A DNA stretch of 64,000 nt from CBDAUN01 sp965214615 (GTDB taxonomy: Bacteria > Pseudomonadota > Gammaproteobacteria > Arenicellales > JAJDZL01), in assembly GCA_965214615.1 (NCBI GenBank), contig OZ243952.1, positions 310,001 through 374,000 of the forward strand, in the 5' to 3' direction. Made by a program: the position numbers and the translations under genes. This document shows positions 60,111 through 64,000 of this stretch, piece after piece. The notes under the pieces were generated by a model. It ran no database searches. It had not been told where the DNA came from and saw only the letters and a program-made list of their open reading frames with translations. Numbering within the stretch: position 1 is the first letter of the stretch; each line of letters begins with the position of its first letter.

Positions 60111-61190
60111 TCAGGAGGGTAGTTTGTTAGCTTGATCTAGCTGAACCAATGCGATCGAGATCGAGCGTTTATCAAAGATTTTTTGCTTACGTTGGCTTGC
60201 TGCTCCACCTCCAGCCCACTGACCCAGACTATCCAACACCTTCTCTACAGTTGGTTCGACACCACCTATCTCTAACAACCAATCAACAGTCGCCAGCAAT
60301 TCCATACCGAATGGAGACTCGAAGCCATCAATCACAGAGGACGCCCATTCCAAAACACCCGTATAGATCTTGCCTTCGCTAGTATTCAAGTACGCACTCA
60401 CGCTGTCCTTCTTGGCGTCATTGAACCATATGAGATCTAGTGCCCCCGCATCCGAGAGACGCTTGTCGCAACGTAGATAACTGCCATCAAGGTCGTTAAG
60501 GAGTTTCTGAAGATTATGCGAATAAGGCCCGTATTTGTCCGCAGCAAACTTGAATCTCAATGGGTCTTCAACATTTAGGCGCTTCACACCTCTTTCAATA
60601 AACCAGGCTAGTTTCTGCACTTCAAGAATCGAACAGTTGATTCCTAGCAGGCAGTATCTACGTACCATTTCCGCAACAAGAGCCCGTGCCGGTGTCAAAT
60701 TCTCTACACCGGTACGTTTTGCGACATTCTGATATTTGGCAGTCGGCTCATAAACCACTGCTTCAAGGCCCTCAACTTTCTCTAGAGCTGCAACGACAAG
60801 TGGCCGAACGTCATCCCAATTGAGACCGCCATTACCACAACCAAGAGGTGGGACAGCAATCGAACGGATATTCTTCTCCTTGATGACCCAGACGAGGTCT
60901 TGAAGACCTTTTTCAATCCATTCAAGCTGAGTATTTGCTCGCCAGTGCGTTTTAGTCGGAAAATTAACAATCCACTTCGGACCGAAAAACTCCCTGTTCT
61001 CACTGACGAACATTTTCCCAATACGCACCTCCTTGTCCTCACAAGCATGTGCATAGGCTTCAAAATTCTGAGGAAACCGCTCCTTGAACATCAGGGCGAT
61101 ACCTTTTCCCATGATGCCAACAGTATTCACGGTGTTGACTGCTGCCTCAACATCGGCTTCAAGCAGATTACCTTGGGCGAACGTGATCAT
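60111..61190 (-). CDS. darG: DarG-like DNA ADP-ribosyl glycohydrolase antitoxin
   Basis: A 359-residue antitoxin. Residues 1-150 are a macrodomain: QGNLLEADVEAAVNTVNTVG, GIMGKGIALMFKERFP, and VPPLGCGNGGLNW. It hydrolyses ADP-ribose from thymidine in DNA. Residues ~170-280 form a second domain (EVQKLAWFIERGVKR; KYGPYSHNLQKLLNDLDGSYL), which resembles the Panacea/DUF4065 fold by eye and probably binds DarT directly. The ATG overlaps the darT stop as TAATG, so translation is coupled. Confidence 0.92.
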   Translation of the reverse strand: MITFAQGNLLEADVEAAVNTVNTVGIMGKGIALMFKERFPQNFEAYAHACEDKEVRIGKMFVSENREFFGPKWIVNFPTKTHWRANTQLEWIEKGLQDLVWVIKEKNIRSIAVPPLGCGNGGLNWDDVRPLVVAALEKVEGLEAVVYEPTAKYQNVAKRTGVENLTPARALVAEMVRRYCLLGINCSILEVQKLAWFIERGVKRLNVEDPLRFKFAADKYGPYSHNLQKLLNDLDGSYLRCDKRLSDAGALDLIWFNDAKKDSVSAYLNTSEGKIYTGVLEWASSVIDGFESPFGMELLATVDWLLEIGGVEPTVEKVLDSLGQWAGGGAASQRKQKIFDKRSISIALVQLDQANKLPS

Positions 61191-61831
61191 TAGAAATACC
61201 AGTTTGGCAGTGCTTCTATTTCAAGTTCAATGCCGGCTTCCGGTATTTGATCCAGAAGAGCTCTTTTTTCGTTGGTTCCGTGGCAAATAATTCCCATTAA
61301 TTGTTCCACGGGCAGATGCTTGTAGACCAGGGCTTCTGCCTGATACCGATCGGTCTTCTCGGGATTATCTAAATCGCGGCTGAAATCCCTACGCTGGAGA
61401 AGGCTCCAATCGATATTTTCGAGATCATCCAGCGATGAGTAAAACTGTGCTGTAGACAAGTATGCGTGCCGGTCAGTGTAGACCGCTGTTACGCCATTAT
61501 TAACCAAGTCGCACAGTGAGGTAACCATAATTACGATCTCGGAGTTCGGAAACTGGCGAATTCCACCATACCCAGTTGTAATATTGTACAGCATCATTGA
61601 GTACGGCGTGAAATAGAACGAGACATAATCCGAAAGCGTCCCACTTGGTGGTATAGGAACAGTTCTTGTATTACGTTTGGATATCAGTTCTGGATTCCCT
61701 ATTTGCACAAAATTTGGATTGCTAACGTTCGAACTTTTACAATGCAGACCATTCTTAAGAATCCACGGTACATTACTAATGTGCGTGACACGGAAAATCA
61801 GAGCTTTGTCTGCAGTCAATTTCAATGCCAT
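61190..61831 (-). CDS. darT: DarT-like DNA ADP-ribosyltransferase toxin
   Basis: From ATG 61831 (MALKLTADKALIFRVTHISN) about 213 residues. DUF4433/DarT features: the NAD-binding THISNVPWILKNGLHCKSS, TLSDYVSFYFTPYSMMLYNI, and the catalytic Glu in DRYQAEALVYKHLP. It modifies thymidine in single-stranded DNA, blocking replication unless reversed by DarG; such systems defend against phages. Both genes look intact. An upstream in-frame start (61867) runs into the IS110 relic, so 61831 is preferred; a weak GAGTGG precedes it. Confidence 0.92.
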   Translation of the reverse strand: MALKLTADKALIFRVTHISNVPWILKNGLHCKSSNVSNPNFVQIGNPELISKRNTRTVPIPPSGTLSDYVSFYFTPYSMMLYNITTGYGGIRQFPNSEIVIMVTSLCDLVNNGVTAVYTDRHAYLSTAQFYSSLDDLENIDWSLLQRRDFSRDLDNPEKTDRYQAEALVYKHLPVEQLMGIICHGTNEKRALLDQIPEAGIELEIEALPNWYF

Positions 61832-62289
61832 GGGGTTCCACTCAATATGATTCGGCATTCTTTCCAATAGCCAATGCCGGATGCGATGCGCTTGGAGAAT
61901 TTAATTTCGGCGCTACTGGGCTCGAGCTTCCGGAAGCAGTGCGGATCGGTGTGCAGGCTGATTGCAAGCACCCTTGCATCGCGCCTGTCGTCCTTGGTAC
62001 CCGATCGCGACAGGCGGTCGTGGAAGCGGTCGAGTTGCCTCGGGTTGAGCGAATGCACCGCATGGTCTTGTTCCATCATTGCCTCGACAACCGGGGCGTG
62101 AGGCGTTTCGATCGCGACTGCGACAGTCGTGCCGCGGGCGTTGTGCGTGAGCCACTGGCCCAGTTCGCCCAGCCCTTGGCCGTGGCCGAAGCTGCGTTCG
62201 GCAACGGTTTTGCCGTGATTGTCAATCAGGCATGCCTGGTGGGTTTCATATCCCCAGTCAATGCCGACGAAATAGTCATAGTGTGTCAT
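61822..62289 (-). mobile_element. IS110-family transposase, N-terminal relic
   Basis: ATG 62289 begins MTHYDYFVGIDWGYETHQAC. The DEDD catalytic elements are the Asp of GIDWG, Glu of AIETPHAPVVEAMM, and Asp in GTKDDRRDARVLA. Similarity ends near LEPSSAEIK (~61905), after which the frame runs to 61822 into the darT start. So only ~128 of the usual 320-400 residues remain, and the Tep domain with the catalytic Ser is lost. The element was probably cut when darTG arrived, or decayed by deletion. Confidence 0.85.
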
Positions 62290-62392
62290 TGCTTGCCTCC
62301 GGCATGAAAGCGTGTTGGCTGAATAGCCTTGCAGCCACGGCTGCCGCCGGGAACGATGCGGAACGTCGTGGAACACCGCGTGGGGAACGGCA
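62290..62392. other. Upstream end of IS110 relic
   Basis: About 100 bases precede the transposase start. In IS110 elements the region between the left end and the gene encodes a bridge RNA. GC-rich complementary segments (GCAGCC…GGCTGC, and CGTCGTGGAACACC with GGAACGTCG nearby) could be its remains, but no full fold can be proven by eye. Confidence 0.3.
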
Positions 62393-63124
62393 TCAGTACG
62401 GAGGCTCTGCTGCCGGAGGTCCTGTCGCGTACCTCCGTTGGCGTTGACGCTCCAGGTGCTTGAGCGCTTCGCGCCGGCTCAGCGTGGAGAGCCCGGGATG
62501 CGCGTCCACGAACGCCGTCACCCATCCAGGATCGGTCTTGGAGTACTCGCGGAGTGCCCAGCCGATACCCTTGCGAAGAAAGAACTCCGGGTGACCGATA
62601 GACGGCTGGATCGCGTCGGCGAGCAGGTTTGGGTCCGTCCCTTGTTTCGCGCGGAGTTGGGCGAGAATCGCGGTTCGCCGCTTCCAGATGTTGCTGTCCC
62701 TCGCCCACTCCCGGAGGATGGCCTTCATCGGGCGGGGATGTGCGGCGAGCATGGCCCCCACTCCGCGGCCGGCAATCGCGTCCACGTAATCCCACCAGGC
62801 GCCGGTGACCACCATCTCCTCGATCATGGGAAGGCGCACCGGCTCGAGCCAGCTCGAATAGCGTCGGAAGAGCAGCAATTCGATCGCCGCGTAGCGTTCC
62901 TCGCGGTGGGCGGCCTGGCGCCAGAGGTCGAGAATAGCCGCCTCCCAAGTGTCGGCGTCCGGCAGCGGTTGCCTCGCGAACACGCCGCTCGCAATGCGGC
63001 GGCTTTGCGGCACGCTCACGCCCAGGTAGGGCATGTCCGATTTCATGTACGCCTGCTGCTGCGGTGCCCTGACCGGGTCGGCGGCATCGCGGAGGGCGGC
63101 AATGACGGATTCTCGAATGTTCAT
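62393..63124 (-). CDS. AlkD-type DNA alkylation repair protein
   Basis: A 243-residue HEAT-like-repeat glycosylase. The start MNIRESVIAALRDAADPVRA is followed by QQAYMKSDMPYLGVSVPQ, a family landmark. WWDYVDAIAGRGVG carries the Trp and Asp of the lesion site, SNIWKRRTAIL the DNA-backbone Arg, and RKGIGWALREYSKTDP the later Trp-Arg pair. It excises bulky N3/N7-alkylpurines without base flipping. GC content is higher than the island genes beside it. A GGGGG ribosome-binding tract lies in front of its ATG. Confidence 0.93.
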   Translation of the reverse strand: MNIRESVIAALRDAADPVRAPQQQAYMKSDMPYLGVSVPQSRRIASGVFARQPLPDADTWEAAILDLWRQAAHREERYAAIELLLFRRYSSWLEPVRLPMIEEMVVTGAWWDYVDAIAGRGVGAMLAAHPRPMKAILREWARDSNIWKRRTAILAQLRAKQGTDPNLLADAIQPSIGHPEFFLRKGIGWALREYSKTDPGWVTAFVDAHPGLSTLSRREALKHLERQRQRRYATGPPAAEPPY

Positions 63125-63145
63125 CCCCCGACCGGGTCGCTCTCT

Positions 63146-63289
63146 TCAGCGCACGCCCTTTGGCGCGCCCGCGCCGACCTCCGCCGCGATGCGGTAGTCT
63201 GTGCTGGAGTTGCTTCGGCCTCCGCTTTCGAAGCGCACATTCGGCACCAGTGCGCCGAGAATCTCGATGAGGTGCTGGTCGGCGTTCAT
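63146..63289 (-). CDS. Small ORF upstream of alkD
   Basis: A 47-residue frame, from ATG 63289 to TGA 63146, starts MNADQHLIEILGALVPNVRF and continues ESGGRSNSSTDYRIA. An in-frame stop lies immediately upstream. It ends 21 bases before the AlkD start on the same strand and shares its GC-rich codon use. I do not recognise it. It may be a real leader gene or a C-terminal relic. Confidence 0.4.
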   Translation of the reverse strand: MNADQHLIEILGALVPNVRFESGGRSNSSTDYRIAAEVGAGAPKGVR

Positions 63290-63432
63290 GTGTTAGCGGT
63301 TACTATGCACCAAGTATTCGAAGGGGTCTTTACGCCCGCGGCCATGGGTCCATTCCAGTGTAGGTGTACTGAAGGTGTACCGAATGACACGAGGAATAAA
63401 GGAGGGATGCCTTATTTCATTGATAAATATGG

Positions 63433-63505
<73 letters not shown>

Positions 63506-63510
63506 GAACG

Positions 63511-63535
63511 TGCGGGCAGATTATATCTGCCCGCA
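63511..63535. terminator. 11-bp hairpin next to tRNA-Phe
   Basis: TGCGGGCAGAT-TAT-ATCTGCCCGCA is a perfect 11-base stem with a 3-base loop, 5 bases 5' of the tRNA. On the plus strand it is followed by GGTTTT, and on the minus strand by CG. It could end transcription of the DUF4143 gene further right or serve as an upstream tRNA-promoter element. Confidence 0.5.
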
Positions 63536-63669
63536 GGTTTTCCTACGGGCGCAATCATCATCCCGTTTGCATAAAACCTGCAATAGCGCGCAATTGTATT
63601 GCAACTGGCGAAATCGCGCAATCCGCTTGATTCGCGCTCTTTGAGAATTTGAAAAACCAAGCGGCCGCA

Positions 63670-64000
63670 TCAAATCAGCTGGGCGAGAAATGTCTTCGCC
63701 GGGACGATAACCGGCCGATGCAATTCAAAACAGTCCCGTTCGATAAATTCCATATCGAACGCTACCTGAAAGGCATGCTCGGCCTGAGTCTGGCATTGGA
63801 AATATTCGAGCGATTTGGATAGTTTTGCCTTCTTGCTATGCTTTACCTCGACCAGGAACCAAGGAGAATTGTTACGCGTTACCAGAAAATCGACTTCCCG
63901 TTTCTGCTTGTCGCGAACGAAGTACAGAGCAAACTGGCCATGTCCAGCTTCGGACCAGCATTGAACCAGCTTAAGCAAAGCGCTCGCCGTCATATTCTCG
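63670..64000 (-). CDS. DUF4143-family ATPase (copy 3), C-terminal part
   Basis: The frame is open to the right edge, so the N-terminal ATPase is outside the window. Visible are ENMTASALLKLVQCWSEAG, FALYFVRDKQKREVDFLV and SPWFLVEVKHSKKAKLSKSL, the DUF4143 C-terminus with an intact REVD…VEVK nuclease-like core. The RDKxKREVDFLV pattern is the commonest DUF4143 subtype, distinct from both other copies here. It lies upstream of the tRNA, outside the likely island. Confidence 0.85.
   Translation of the reverse strand, partial: ENMTASALLKLVQCWSEAGHGQFALYFVRDKQKREVDFLVTRNNSPWFLVEVKHSKKAKLSKSLEYFQCQTQAEHAFQVAFDMEFIERDCFELHRPVIVPAKTFLAQLI

Overview
The window comes from a Gram-negative, probably aerobic proteobacterium. 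The evidence is a TonB-dependent receptor, an MlaC-type periplasmic protein, a lipoprotein, a sigma-54/NtrC-controlled glnK-amtB operon and a lexA-imuA-imuB-dnaE2 mutagenesis cassette. I favour Gammaproteobacteria, but no rRNA or ribosomal protein gene is present to prove it. The backbone is moderately GC-rich; two stretches (about 6.3-10.3 kb and 49.1-62.3 kb) are visibly AT-richer and carry defence and toxin-antitoxin genes.

Layout. 1-6.2 kb: end of an agmatine deiminase gene, a DUF6356 membrane protein, malate synthase G, a WYL regulator, an SDR dehydrogenase and an unknown lipoprotein. 6.3-10.3 kb: accessory pocket with a GmrSD-like DUF262/DUF1524 nuclease followed by a DUF4143 ATPase. 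10.6-16.1 kb: mlaC-like gene, amine oxidase-like flavoenzyme, aldo/keto reductase, and a tight redox operon (FMN reductase, FAD oxidoreductase, periplasmic rhodanese). 16.6-18.4 kb: glnK-amtB with a recognisable sigma-54 promoter and NtrC site. 18.5-28.1 kb: HDAC-like deacetylase, alpha/beta hydrolase, folA, MmgE/PrpD, thyA, cupin, minimal penicillin-binding protein, TonB receptor. 28.6-37.7 kb: long leftward gene train (small membrane protein, glutamine amidotransferase, pepN, VWA, DnaJ, PQQ-type dehydrogenase, DoeA-like M24 hydrolase, GST, formyltransferase). 38-43.9 kb: leftward SOS cassette lexA-imuA-imuB-dnaE2 behind a promoter whose spacer is an 18-bp palindrome. 44-49 kb: EamA exporter, beta-carbonic anhydrase and a tctCBA-type tripartite tricarboxylate transporter.

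49.1-63.5 kb is a defence island ending at tRNA-Phe: frameshifted DUF5131 remnant, hipBA, XRE-ImmA protease with a DUF3800 protein, EVE-McrB/McrC restriction with a VapB-like relic in front, a DUF4143 ATPase with four 22-bp iterons, a DUF262 C-terminal relic, darTG, an IS110 transposase relic and an AlkD-type glycosylase. A third DUF4143 ATPase starts beyond the right edge. No integrase, CRISPR array or complete insertion sequence was found.

The observations I consider most unusual are: (1) an EVE-like reader domain and McrB separated only by an A9 tract; (2) four exact-period 22-bp repeats in front of a DUF4143 ATPase; (3) DUF262 and DUF4143 genes adjacent at two independent loci; (4) the palindrome occupying the lexA promoter spacer, which is unlike the classical SOS box.
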